The notes under the pieces were generated by a model. It was not told where the DNA came from, searched no databases, and worked only from the letters and a program-made list of their open reading frames with translations. 64,000 nt of DNA from Cycas panzhihuaensis (taxonomy: Eukaryota > Cycadophyta): positions 115,451,741 to 115,515,740 of the forward strand of contig CM041465.1 in the NCBI GenBank assembly GCA_023213395.1, given 5' to 3'. Positions 20,216 through 31,481 of this stretch are shown here, one piece after another. The translations under genes were made by a program, and so were the position numbers. Numbering within the stretch: position 1 is the first letter of the stretch; every line of letters starts with the position of its first letter.

Positions 20216-21500
20216 AATGATATACAAAATGAGGGATTTTAGATTTAATTAGAAGGGTAATTATTTAAACTACCTCATCTCTAGTGATAGTAGTAAAGTA
20301 TTAATCTTTGGTCTATAACACTTTCATCAATTTCTCCTTTTGCTTGGGTATATTCATGGCCTAGTGAATATTTAAATTGGTAGGATATATTAGAAGGTAC
20401 TCCATAATGTCATATTATTTTAGAAACCTCTATGTAGTATTGCTTATATTTCTTAGTGTTAATGGTTGCCTTTAAGGCTAGGCAACTTTAGAGGGCTAAA
20501 GTTTCCTTGGTAAATCAAGTCTAGCTCCTAATATACTAGGTTTAGGAGGGTTTATTCTTTGTTCTACTATAATAGAGCCTCCTAGTCTAACTACCCAAGC
20601 TTTAGTTATTACTTCCAAGTTAGTCATATTGAGGCTTAACTCCTTATTTAAGAAGGAAATTATAGTGTATTTTAAATTTGAGTAAGGGAGACTTGATGAA
20701 GAGGCCTTGTGACAATATAATATACTAATGAGGTAGAATAATAAATAAAATCTTCTTCTCTTTTATTTTTCTAATACTAAGGGCACCACCTTCTCAAGAG
20801 TTTAAGCTCATAGGACTAATAAGCTATATGCTAAGATAATATTTTGAGGATCTGAGAATATAGATCACATAATGTGATACTAATGTGCATGAACCTTACT
20901 CTTCATAATGGGATTGAAAGATACAACTTAAGTATAAATTTTCACACATGTAATATAATCATAATATTTATTTTATAACTTTTATATAACATTTATGCAA
21001 GATCAAATAGAATAAACTTATCTTTAAGTGGGAAAACAAGATTACTCTACTCGACCATTTAGAAACTCCATTTGAGAATTTGCTCCTAAGTTAATTCCTG
21101 TGCTATGAATATTAGGATATTGAGAAAATAAAATCATGATCTAACATTACTCTTATGTGTGCAAAAATGAAAAGATCAACATAGCAAATAATAGTTAAAT
21201 ACAAATTGATTGCAGAGAATAGGAAGTCCAAATTGGTTAACACATTCAATCTTTAATTAAGCGGAGCTTCACTACTTCAAAAATTCTAATCTACATCAAG
21301 GATGATTCAAGCTTAATTTATAAGCTTCAAAGTGCCTCAAATAATTACATGATTGGTCCATATAATAGTCTAATATAATTAGCTTACTATGTGGTAAGGG
21401 AAAGAGCTGAAACCAATTTGTAATGCACTTTAATCATATTATAATACAAAATATAATACATAGATACAATTATATATGAAGGTGTCATTATAGTTTTAAC
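20216..21500. other. unassigned: old gypsy gag side, then 3' LTR of minus copia
   Basis: No clear domain. The upper end (up to 21501) must hold the 3' LTR of the minus-strand copia, because a polypurine tract ends at 21502 and the next minus-strand bases are TGTTAAAACTATAATGACAC. The lower end of that LTR was not found. The remainder is AT-rich with stops in all frames. Confidence 0.4.
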
Positions 21501-21501
21501 A

Positions 21502-21513
21502 CCCTCCCTTAAT
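21502..21513 (-). other. polypurine tract of minus-strand copia
   Basis: Minus strand ATTAAGGGAGGG, followed directly by TGTTAAAAC, the expected start of a 3' LTR. It lies just after the C-terminal RNase H end of the pol remnant. Confidence 0.65.
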
Positions 21514-23115
21514 GACAAATTCATTTAACTTGATGTCAAGGTCATGCCAAAATCTTTCAAACTTTGGTTTACCAAGTGCTTTGGTGAAGATATTTATAAT
21601 TTGGTCCTTAATCAATCAGTATACAAGGTTAACTTCTTTATTTTACACATGTTCACTAATGAAGCGATGGTGGATCTCTTATTTATTGAATCCTTTTGCT
21701 ACAAGATGAGCTTTATGATGCTTGATAGAGCCATTGGCATGAAATATAACTTTGTAAAGTCATCTACAATTAATTGACTTCTTACCAAGTGGTAATTTAG
21801 TGAGCTCCCATATGTCATTTTTGATGATAGAGTTTATTTCTTCATCCATAGTGGTTTTCCACCTTGGGTCTATGGCTACCTCCTCAAATATGGAAGGCTC
21901 AAGAGTATTAAGAACATGTTCTATTAAGGTATAATTTGTTGAATGCCTCATTCTTAATTCTCTCTTAGGAGTAGCATGAGGAGGAGGTACATCTTTCATT
22001 ACTTACAAGTACCACTTAGGAAGTTTTTGAATACTAGATACTTCCACTTTGGAGATTATTAGATGACATAAGTAGCACTACAAAGGTGGCATTTAAATTT
22101 AAAATTTAAGTAGTAAGTAAGACTAATGATGGATTTGGAGTGTAGGATGTTGATAGTATAAGAGGCTCAATAATTGATATAAGAGGTACTTCTAGTCTAA
22201 CAACATCATCATTTATGATAAATTAAATCTAAGATGGGTTCAAGTCTAGAGTATCTTCAATGAAGATTACATCTTGAGTTGTATATGTCTACTTTCTAAT
22301 AGGGTCATACATTTTGTAAGCTTTACATCTAGGTACATAGACAATGAAAATGCATTTGAGGCTTTTATCATCTAGTTTCTTTCTATTTTCCATGGGGATG
22401 GACTTTTTTGTAGTACAACCAAATATACTTAGATGTGCGACTATAGGTTTTTGGCCTATCCAAGCCTCCTCAAGTGTTATGTCTCTGACTACTATAGTGG
22501 CACTTCTATTTATTAAATAAACAATAATAGATATAAGTTTGGCTTAAAACTAGTACTAAGGTTTGCAACACTCAACATTGCTTTAACCTTATTCACTAAG
22601 GTTTAATTCATCCTTTTAGTCACACCATTTGATTGGGGTATGTGAGAAGTTGAGAATTGATATATAATTCCAAATTCTCTATAGAATTTGGTGAATTATC
22701 TAGATGTATACTCTCCTCCATTATCTAATCTTAACACTTTAATATTCATGCTAACTTTATTTTCTGCTTTAGCATTGAAGTCCCTAAATTTGTTAAAAGT
22801 TTTAAATTTGTTTTGAAGAAAGTAGACCCAAATGTTCCTAGAATAGTCATCAATAAATATGATGAAGTATAGACTGCTATTGAGGGAAGGCATTGACATA
22901 GTTCCATATATATTTAAGTGGATTAACCCAAATGATATGGAGGCATACTATGCCTTTTTTGAAGGAAATCACTCTCTATGTTACTTTTTAACTAAGTAGG
23001 CCTTACAAATGCAATTATTTCTTTTGATCTTAGGTAGCCCATGTACTATTTGAAGCCTATATATGAGATTAAGGCTTTGCATATTTAAGTTACCTAGGCA
23101 TTAATACTATAATTG
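21514..23115 (-). pseudogene. Ty1/copia pol remnant with internal RT deletion
   Basis: Down the minus strand: LNMQSLNLIYRLQIVHGLPK (pre-integrase, near 23100), FIIFIDDYSRNIWVYFL and VLRLDNGGEYTS (INT core, 22696-22899), FGC...KKLDDKSLKCIFIVYVP...YKMYDPI (INT end, about 22280-22440), and the RT entry FEEVAIDPRWKTTMDEEINS...DIWELTKLPLGKKSI (21760-21999), then KAHLVAKGF. At about 21670 this jumps to a HHRFISEHV-like block and DQIINIFTKALGKPKFERF, which is the end of the copia RNase H. Most of RT and RNase H, roughly 1.2 kb or more, is missing. Confidence 0.85.
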
Positions 23116-23998
23116 GTCTTTAATCTTCTTTGAAGGGGTTTTCCTATCATTATATGAACATTCACCTTGAGTTTCTTTAATAGGTGGGTCTTTAACTATT
23201 TTTTTTTTGCCTTTATTAAGGTGATTAGACTGTACAAAAGCATATGAATCTTGTTGTGGAATATTGGAGAGGGGAACTACATCAAGCTCTTCACTTATGA
23301 CCCAACTCCTAATTCAACATCTTAAATACATTAGTTTATTATTATCAATTAGACTATGACTTAATGTATAATCTCTAAGGTTATTTAATAATTCATACCA
23401 AATCTAACTTCTTCTTATGCTAATATGTTAGGACTAAAACTAGTGGCATCTCATATGCATAGTCCCGGATCAAATCATTAATACATTATCCCAAACCAAG
23501 CCATCATTATATAGTATTGATGTATGGTCCTATACTAATCCATCAATATATAGGATCCATGCAAGGTCCTAAACTTAGTTGCTACTACAAGCTACATAGT
23601 ATATATATCCTCACCATAGAAGAAGTTCCTGCATATTGAGCATAAGAGAAACTGGTATGCTTGTAATCCCTTCTAGTAAAGCCTCCACCTAAAACACTAT
23701 CTTACCTATATTAATAGTATATATTCCAATATAGCTAACATAAGAAAAATTAATAATTTAAAGGTGAATGTTTCCTAACAATAAATCTTTACTAGATCTC
23801 ACTTTGTAATACAAGCCATCCTTAATAATTCCATCCTTTCACCCTTCTTTGAATGTGCCCCTCTTTTGCTAGAAAAGAATGGAAACCTCCTTTTCAATAT
23901 TCCCCTCCTCCCCTAAAGAATAGAAACCACTTTATTTTTAAGGGTGAAGAAATCTTTGATGCAAATTTTCACAAAGTAATTGAAATAGTACTCAAGTC

Positions 23999-24160
23999 CA
24001 TACTAGTTTGAAAGTAGGGTTTTCTTTTTCCCAAAAGGCTTTATCATTAATACTAGCCTAAAAGTAAGACTTTCTTTCTTTCCATAAGCCTTCTATCATT
24101 AATATTAGCATAAAAGTAAGATTTTGTTTCTTTTCATAAGTTTCTTATCATTATTAACTA
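23999..24160. repeat. about 2.5 imperfect tandem units of roughly 64 bp
   Basis: Units share TACTAG(T/C)(T/C)T(G/A)AAAGTA(G/A)G, TTTTCTTT, then ATCATTAATA. The unit recurs near 24000, 24053 and 24108. It is too diverged and too short to be a CRISPR array or a satellite array. Confidence 0.6.
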
Positions 24161-24374
24161 TTTCCTATCATGGGAGCAATTCAGGCTAAAAGTGGAATCA
24201 TTTAAAAGGATTAGACATATAAGTCATCACTTATACAATTTACCCTCTAAGAATTCCCTCTCTTATTCATATTATATATTCCCTCTTACTTAGTATTATC
24301 CCTTGAGCAATATGGGTACATTTATTTAGTGGGGTTAGTATTTATATTATTCATAATACATAGATATGTGGATC

Positions 24375-24376
<2 letters not shown>

Positions 24377-24460
<84 letters not shown>
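24377..24460. repeat. (TA)n microsatellite, about 42 units
   Basis: Uninterrupted TA run of about 84 bp between GGATCC and CTTGCTAAAT. Confidence 0.97.
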
Positions 24461-24461
<1 letters not shown>

Positions 24462-24905
24462 TTGCTAAATTTGAGGTTATATAATACCATATTCAAATAT
24501 GAACTACAAACCAAGATGCATCTCAAACACCTAATGGAGATATTAGTTAGCTCTCATTTATATCAAGGGATGTTTATATTATACTACTAAGAGAAAACAT
24601 AAGAAGAAAATATACAATGAGGTATATATAATAGATACAAATGGGGTATTATATTTGTTCCTTCTTAAAAAAACATTGTTCCTAATGCGATTGTCCTATA
24701 AAAATATATGGATATTGCTACTACATAGTCTCTACTAGCTCCTAAGTAACTTTATCAAGTTTCATATGGTTCCATTATATCTTTACCTACTTTATGGCTT
24801 ACTTTTGTAACATCTTTACCCTTCAATCTAATATTTGTATGGGTTCCACCTAGAATTGTACTCTAGGTTTGACTTGAATAATTAACTAGTTAATAATATG
24901 ATTAA

Positions 24906-25492
24906 TGTAACATTCTAAAATGTAGTCAAAACTATGCTATGTAACCATTCAAATCGAAGGCCTCTGAATAAGGATTCCAATGGTTTAGATGAAAGTCAAT
25001 TTTGACATCTCTATCAAAATGTATGACCGTTTAAAGTTAATCTGTCAGTGTTTAGAGAAGTTCTGGCTGACTTCTATTTGAGTAGTATTAAGGATAATAT
25101 CACCCAGTCTGGCTGGCTTCTAATTGAAGTATTTTGATTGCTATATATAGGAAGTTTGGGCTGCATCCCAAATTCTCATTCAAAGGTTCTTTTGGTTGCA
25201 CATTTTTGGTTCTAGGGTTGTAATTAGCTCACCCATTTGGGGGTTGCAGTTTGGAGGGTTGCCCACCTTGAAGAGGGAAGCTCACTTCTTTAAGAAAGAC
25301 TGGTACTTTGTTGAAATTTTGCTCTATTTTTGGTATTATTTGATAATAAAGATAATTATTTATTTCTATGGATTCTAAAATTCCTATTCATTGTTAATTT
25401 TTCTTATTGAATAACATCTAGTTTTTATTTTTGTGGATTATTACTTATATTTTTAAGGAAAATTACTATAAAAGTAGAACTAGATTGCTACA
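24906..25492 (+). repeat. chromovirus-type LTR, plus orientation (tentative ends)
   Basis: It starts TGTAACATTCTAAAATGTAG, the same start as the minus-strand LTR at 25797. It contains TATATATAGG near 25142 as a promoter. It may end at GCTACA (25492), followed by TAGTATCCACA, which resembles a tRNA-iMet primer site. Only the first about 160 bp are confirmed by the inverted copy. Confidence 0.5.
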
Positions 25493-25639
25493 AGTAGTAT
25501 CCACATTTTATTTTGAAGGGAAAAGGCAGAGGTAAAATCATAAAAAAGGTTGAAAATTTTCCTCCCCCTCCCAAGGGAAGTAGAAATGGAATTAAGATCA
25601 GGGAAAAACCTCATTCCCAGGAAGATGACAACTCAATCT

Positions 25640-25797
25640 AGAACTTCTCCAAAAACTGGCAAGTTAACTTTAAATGGTCATAACTTTTGATAAAGATATC
25701 AGAATTGACTTTCATTTGAACCATTGGAATCCTTATTCAAATGCCTTAGATAGAATGGTTACATATCATAGTTTTGACTATATTTTAGAATGTTACA
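25640..25797 (-). repeat. truncated chromovirus LTR, inverted against 24906-25064
   Basis: The minus strand from 25797 reads TGTAACATTCTAAAATATAG and follows the plus-strand LTR at 24906 for about 158 bp with scattered mismatches. It then stops at AGAAGTTCTA. A purine tract (minus strand GAAGGGGAGGGACT, 25798-25813) directly precedes it, so this is the start of a 3' LTR cut off by a rearrangement. Confidence 0.7.
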
Positions 25798-25813
25798 AGT
25801 CCCTCCCCTTCAA

Positions 25814-26460
25814 AACATGCTTTGCCCTTGAAGCATTGGTAAGGGCCCATTTTCTGGCATCCATTCTTCAGATTCCCACATTGTATCTTCAAGCTCTAAT
25901 GTCATCCATTTGATAAGATAATCTTTTATTATCCTAAATCATGAATTCTTATCCCTAGTCTTTAATATCCCCTTAGGTTCCACTACCATCATTCCTTCTT
26001 TATCAAGTGTTGGTAAATTTATTTATGGAGCCTCCTTTTCACCCAACTTTTTCTTTAAACAAGACACGTGGAAGATATTATGGATTTTGCTTTCTGGTGG
26101 AAATTTTAACTGATATGCCACTTCCCCTATGTGTTCCTCAATCTGATATGGTCCAAAGAATCTCGGTGATAATTTATGTTGATTATTTTATTTCATCAAC
26201 ATCTGTTTGTAGGGTTTGAGTCTTAAGAATACCCATTCTCCTATCTTAAAACTCTGTTCAGATCTCTTTCTATCTGCTTGTTGCTTCATCATAGTTTTTG
26301 CCATCTCTAAATTATTCTTTAATATTTAAATTATTTCTTGTAGCTGTTGTAAGTTTTCTTCAACTATTTACACTTTAGATGTATTTAGCCAATTCAAGAG
26401 TGATGGGGGTTCATACCCATATAGTGCTTGAAATGGTGACATTTTTTCGGGTGTATGGTA
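25814..26460 (-). pseudogene. chromovirus integrase C-terminus with chromodomain
   Basis: Minus strand, high to low: [93 protein letters not shown], then a EPKGILKTRDK segment and LIKWMTLELEDTMWESEEW. The last part is a chromodomain, which in chromoviruses guides integration to heterochromatin. It begins abruptly at the (TA)n run at 26472 and ends before the polypurine tract. Several frames are used. Confidence 0.85.
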
Positions 26461-26468
26461 TATGGTGT

Positions 26469-26471
<3 letters not shown>

Positions 26472-26557
<86 letters not shown>
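26472..26557. repeat. (TA)n microsatellite at a junction of two integrase fragments
   Basis: About 43 TA units. On its right is the C-terminal part of one chromoviral integrase; on its left is another that lacks its N-terminal part. Frames at 26379-26663 and 26394-26576 are products of the run. Confidence 0.97.
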
Positions 26558-26559
<2 letters not shown>

Positions 26560-27853
26560 TTAATAAAAAAATACAAAAAATATTATGCACATTTAAACTA
26601 GGTGGCAATATAATCTTATATGAAACTAGTCCCATCCTCTTTAATATTTCAAATGGACCATAGTATCTTGTTGCTAGTTTTCTATTCTCTATAGCTTTAG
26701 CAAACTTCACTTTGGTTTCACTTAAAGAAATATATGGTTTCTAACACTAAATTTCTTTATTATCTTTTTCATATGTATATAAATTTTCTATCAATCTTGA
26801 GCTACTTTTAAATGTTTCTTAATCTTGGTAACTTATCCTTCATTTCTTGTAACATTTTTAGTTCAATCATTTATCAATTTTCTAAGTTATCCTAACTTAA
26901 TGGTGTATTACTCCTATGCCTATATAATGCTTCAAATGAGCTCATATCCAATGATGTATGCTAACTATTATTATAGAAAATTTCTACTAAATATAAGTAT
27001 TCTTCCCATCTAGATGGTTATTTTGTCATGTACATCCTAAGTATATCCTCAAGTACTTGGCTAACCTATTTAGCTTTCCCATTTGATTATGGATGGTAAG
27101 TGGTACTAAAGTTTAACTTGGTCCCCATTGATTTGAATAATGCTTATTAAAATTTAGATATAAACTTTATATCTCAATTTGAAATGATTATTTTTTGTAT
27201 TCCATACCATCATATTATATTATTCATGAAGATTATTGCTATATGTTAATTATATAGAATAAAGGTATTAATTTTATCAACATGTCCATTATTACCATAA
27301 TGGAATCATTTAAAAAAATATATTTTTGGGAAAGTCTATAATAAAATCTATGAAAATTACCTCCTATCTCTATTTTAAAATTTCTATAATAATCCTATAG
27401 GGTGTCGATACTCCACATTAACCTTTAACATTATAAGTAATGAGCAACATAACCTACTACATCCTTCATTATACTTAACCAAAAGAAATCTTTCTTTACA
27501 ATTGTAAGAGTCTTATGATATTATGGATGATCTACATAGGGAATATTATGACATTCCTATATAATTAATATTTGCATCAAAATATCATTTAAAACATAGA
27601 TTCAATGTTGGAATATAAGGAATGCATCATCTAAAATATGATAATCTATATACTTATTCATCACCCTTATATCTATTTGTTTATTTTGGATTAACTATTA
27701 AAAAAGTCTTTCACCTATTTATACCACTTATCATTAAGTAATTTTTATATGATTATAGCTTTTAAGTATGATTTAACAATACTAATAGTAGTAACATAAG
27801 TCGATCTCAAGCTAGGTTGAGCTAGGTCAATTAAAGTAACTTATCTTTTATGA
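26558..27853 (-). pseudogene. second chromovirus: integrase
   Basis: From 27853 downward: KR.VTLIDLAQPSLRSTYV (linker after RNase H), VKKDFFWLSIMKDVVGYVAH (zinc-binding part), IIFMNNII.WYGIQKIIISN.DIKF (second catalytic region), KSMGTKLNFSTTYHP.SNG, RWEEYLYLVEIFYNNS.HTSL and FEALYRHRSNTPLS. The end, LATRYYGPFEILKRMG and LPPSLNVHNIF, lies at 26540-26710. The RNase H of the same element lies at 52596-52960, on the far side of the copia insertion. Many stops. Confidence 0.85.
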
Positions 27854-27858
27854 CTTAA

Positions 27859-28156
27859 TGAAAATGATTAATGTTACAAGGTCATTACATTAGTTTATTA
27901 TTTCTAAAAAGGGTCTTAAGTGAACTTTAAATTAGATCACTTAAGTGAAATGCATTTTCATGTGTATTATATGTAATTGTATTTCACCTAAATCTAATAC
28001 TCCCTCTCTCAATATAAAAGTAAAAGCTCAATGGAGGAGGGTCATTCTTACCTCCTCATTTTGTGAGAGCTAATTTCTTTCTCTTAAGTCTCTCTTATTC
28101 CTATGTTTGACTTTATGTTTAGTGCATGGAGATGAAGGATAGATCCACTCTTTTCA
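27859..28156 (+). repeat. copia 5' LTR
   Basis: It starts TGAAAATGATTAATG and ends CACTCTTTTCA. TCAATATAAAAG near 28010 may be the TATA box. Confidence 0.93.
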
Positions 28157-28158
28157 TT

Positions 28159-28170
28159 TGGTATCAGAGT
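28159..28170 (+). other. copia primer binding site (tRNA-iMet)
   Basis: TGGTATCAGAGT, two bases after the LTR, matches the 3' end of plant initiator tRNA-Met apart from the last base. Confidence 0.9.
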
Positions 28171-30194
28171 TTGCTTCCTTCATATTCCTCACTTGCACTT
28201 GCAATGGATCCATCACTTCCTTCTCCCCCATAATCCATGTGGAGAAGGAGATTGTGAAAGTGGATTTAGAAAATATTTTCAAGTTATTATTATAGCATAT
28301 TTTGTATTATTTTCTTTCCATTTATCTTTTGCAAGTTTAGAATCATAATACAAGGAGTTGTAAGGCCCAAGGATTCTGATCCTTTGGTGGCCATTCATGC
28401 TATTTCATTCTTCTTTTCTTTCCCCTCATTTTGTCCATTTAATAAGGGTAAATACTATTGAAATTTTTTCAGCTTTTAGAAGAATGATTGTAAGGGGAGA
28501 TTCTACCTAAAATTTTTAAAGCATTTCAAGCCATTTAAAATATCCATTATTGTATTCTCTCACCTTGCCTATATTGGGACCCTGGTGATAAAAAAATGAT
28601 AGAAATTTCATATGGTATCATGTGTTGATGAGATATCAGCAAGCTAAAATTTTTGCAGAAATAAAATTTACTTTCTAAACTTCATACGTCTACAAAATCT
28701 TCTATAGAGCTAAAATTGACCTGATTCTAATTGTCAAAGATGAGGATCTGAGTCTACTTTGTAGCACAAAAACTGGCACTTAATTTTGATGTCTTATGAG
28801 GAAGTTATTGCTATTTTAGTGAATAGTAGTTATTTTTAGTAAGAATTCTATAAAAATGTATTCTTCTAACTTTATAGGGCTACTAAAAACTTTCTAGAAC
28901 TTATTTAGACTTGATTCTACTTCCTAAAAATGAAGATTTGAGTTTGGTATATAGCACAAAAATTGGAACTCCATTTCATTATTGTGGGAGAAAGTTATTA
29001 CTAATTTAGTGAAGACTACTTTTTTTTTTTGTATTAAAAAAAGAAAAGTGAAGAAAATTTCGTCCTTCTTTTTATAAGACTTAAAAGGCCATTGTAAAAG
29101 TGAGAAAAAAACACCTCGATTGGAATAATATCTAGTGTCTTCACTCACTTATTAGCATTACATTTTATCATTCCAAAATCACTCAAACCAAGCACTCTAA
29201 AGACACTCTAAGCAAGCACTCTAAAAGCACTCTAAGCAAGCATTCTATTTTAAATTAAATGTACGTTTAATGCAATTCGATAAGCTTTTCACACTTCCTA
29301 AAAAGAATGCATCACATACGTTACTTTTTGCCATCTTGTACCTATTCACATACTTGCCAAGGTTGATATACCTTGGTTGGCAGAATGCCATGCCATAAAG
29401 GAGGTATGGGTTTCAAGTTGGACCGACTAAGCGGAATATTGGTGAGGTTTGGTTAGCCATACCATCATGCCTCAATCAGGAATCATCCTAATAACCAACT
29501 AGGAAAACTAAAACTTTAATACAAGATTAAAATATACCTAATCTAATATCTATCATAGCCATGGATATGCACGTACCACTCTTTAAAGGAGATATATAGC
29601 TGCTCATTGGTGAATTGGGTGAGGATTGAGAGTAACTAGGCTCCGTTGTGACTTAGATTTCATCACTAAGCATAATTGGGGGTATCGTGGGTGAAGGTCA
29701 TCTTAATTCTACTAAAAGCCTAGGCATCCCTTCATCAACCTCAACTATATATTAGACACAAGTTAGAGGTTATTGGGTTGATTACGTATCCTACATTTGA
29801 GTTTTAAGTTGTATACACCCAATGATGTCAACTTCTATATTGGCCCACAATCTTATATATTGATCACTTACTTATTTATAAAAAGTGATCCATAGTATAA
29901 TCATAATCATAGTGCTTCTCATATTCCTTCTACATTAGGTTAATATTTTCCACAAGTATTAGTGGCCAATTTTTATCATAGTGCTTCTCATATTCCTACT
30001 GCATCAGGTTAATATTCATCACAAGTGTTAGTGACTTTTCTCTAAGTTACTCCCTTCATCTTTAAGCAACCATTCTTACTTCTTATTCCTTCTACTACAC
30101 TACTTCATTACATCTCCCATTTGTAAACAGTGATTGGTCATTTATTTCCATCACTTTTATAGTCCCTTCCTTTATTCCCTTCTTAAAAGACACC
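28171..30194 (+). other. copia leader with internal duplications
   Basis: A long untranslated leader of about 2 kb. Two imperfect copies of a roughly 190-bp unit lie at about 28670-28850 and 28860-29030 (shared TAGCACAAAAA(C/T)TGG, GAGTTTGGTA/GAGTCTACTT, GAAAGTTATT/GGAAGTTATT). A unit of about 70 bp is repeated at 29907 and 29976 (CATAGTGCTTCTCATATTCC). GCACTCTAA is repeated near 29190-29240. No gene is seen; the minus frame at 28924-29148 lies in the duplication. Confidence 0.6.
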
Positions 30195-31440
30195 ATGTCT
30201 TTACAGTTTAAGAAAAATATAAAATGCATTCTAAAAAGGAAAGAAAATTGGGACATGTGGTTCACTAGTGTCATAAATATTGCAAAGTATGAAGGTCTAT
30301 GGAGAGATCACTTGTATCCTACACCATCTATTGTAGCTATAGCTACCTCAGCTACTTCTGGAGGAGGTGCTCCAATTGCTCCCACTGAAGCTGCAGCTAA
30401 ACACCAATGGGAACTTGATGATGATAAAATCTATATAGGGATACTAGTTGTTACTAATTATTCTTTGTATAATCTCATTAATGAAGTTGTACATGATACA
30501 ACATGGAAAGTTCTTGAAGTTCTTAAGAAGAACTTTGACGCTAAATCAGACTTAGAATTTGTTCACTTAGTGCTAAAGATGAACAAATTGAAAATGCAAA
30601 AAGGATACATAAGTGAGATAATCAACCTTCTTTATGCAATCAAGCAACCCATTGATAAAGATTTTAAAACTCAATGCATTACATGAGCATTCTTGATTCA
30701 GTCATATCTCCATATCCTTGATTACAAAAATCTACTAGGAAGTCTTTAATCTAGTGGCACTTTGAAGACCCTAAACTTTGAGGCTCTTGCTAATAAGTTC
30801 ATTGAATTTGATAAGACATTTGATACTAACTTTGCCACTATATCAGATCTAGTTGATGTTGCTTTCGAAGTGGAAGAGGATCTTTGTTATACCAAAAATC
30901 GAGGTTAATACTCTTACAGAGGTGGTAATTCCCATGGAAGAGGAAGATGCAGACAACAAGGATAACGTCCTCTTAGTCATCAGGCTCCTCAACTCTAACA
31001 AAAATAGTCTCAAGACCAAGGCCAAAATAATCAATTTGGACCTAGATCTAGTAATTAAAGATAATCCAACTAGCCCAGTACTTCTTATGGGACTAGAAAT
31101 CAAACAATTATGTGTCAAAGGTGTAGTAAAAAAGGACATTATGCCAAAAACTGTAGAACTACCACTAACAAACTACCAAGTTATCAACAGCACCATGGTG
31201 CATATAATATTGATAATAATTCTTTTAAAGATGCTTTTGGTGGAACGTAATTTGCTCATACAGACCTTCAAAGAATTAGGACCACTTTATCAAATGTTGT
31301 TGATATATCCACTAAGTATATTGAGGTTCATTGTCGCTATGCTTATTAACCAATTAGAGTTGCAAATAGTGCCACCTTAAATACTTCATCGTGGATCATG
31401 GATACTAAATCAACACAACACATGACTTGTCATCGCTAGT
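30195..31440 (+). pseudogene. copia gag with zinc knuckle, and start of protease
   Basis: The first 163 residues (30195-30686) are a copia gag: NWDMWFTSVINIAKYEGLW, then WELDDDKIYIGILVVTNYSL and TTWKVLEVLKKNFDAKSD. After a stop the same product continues. At 31113-31154 another frame gives CQRCSKKGHYAKNC, a CCHC zinc knuckle that binds the element RNA. At about 31390-31430 SWIMDTKSTQHMTCH is the protease active site; the required Asp-Thr-Gly-Ser reads Asp-Thr-Lys-Ser. At least four frame breaks. Confidence 0.85.
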
Positions 31441-31481
31441 TCTTTTAGGGTTTTAACTCTAAAGTTTGTGGTATTATATGC

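Larger units (their letters stand above)
23116..24905. other. unassigned AT-rich stretch
   Basis: It probably includes decayed gag of the minus-strand copia at its lower end. It contains a short tandem repeat (23999-24160) and a long (TA)n run (24377-24460). A reading frame at 24366-24590 is only the translation of the TA run. I see no gene. Confidence 0.4.

Noticed and set aside
23999-24160. Regularly spaced repeat that might suggest a CRISPR array
   Set aside because: Units are imperfect, AT-rich and directly tandem with no unique spacers, and the DNA is clearly eukaryotic.
24366-24590. Frame rich in alternating Ile and Tyr
   Set aside because: Translation of a (TA)n run. The same holds for frames at 26379-26663, 26394-26576 and 56106-56423.
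28924-29148. Minus-strand frame with Lys/Phe-rich product
   Set aside because: Lies in the duplicated leader of the plus-strand copia and shows no domain.
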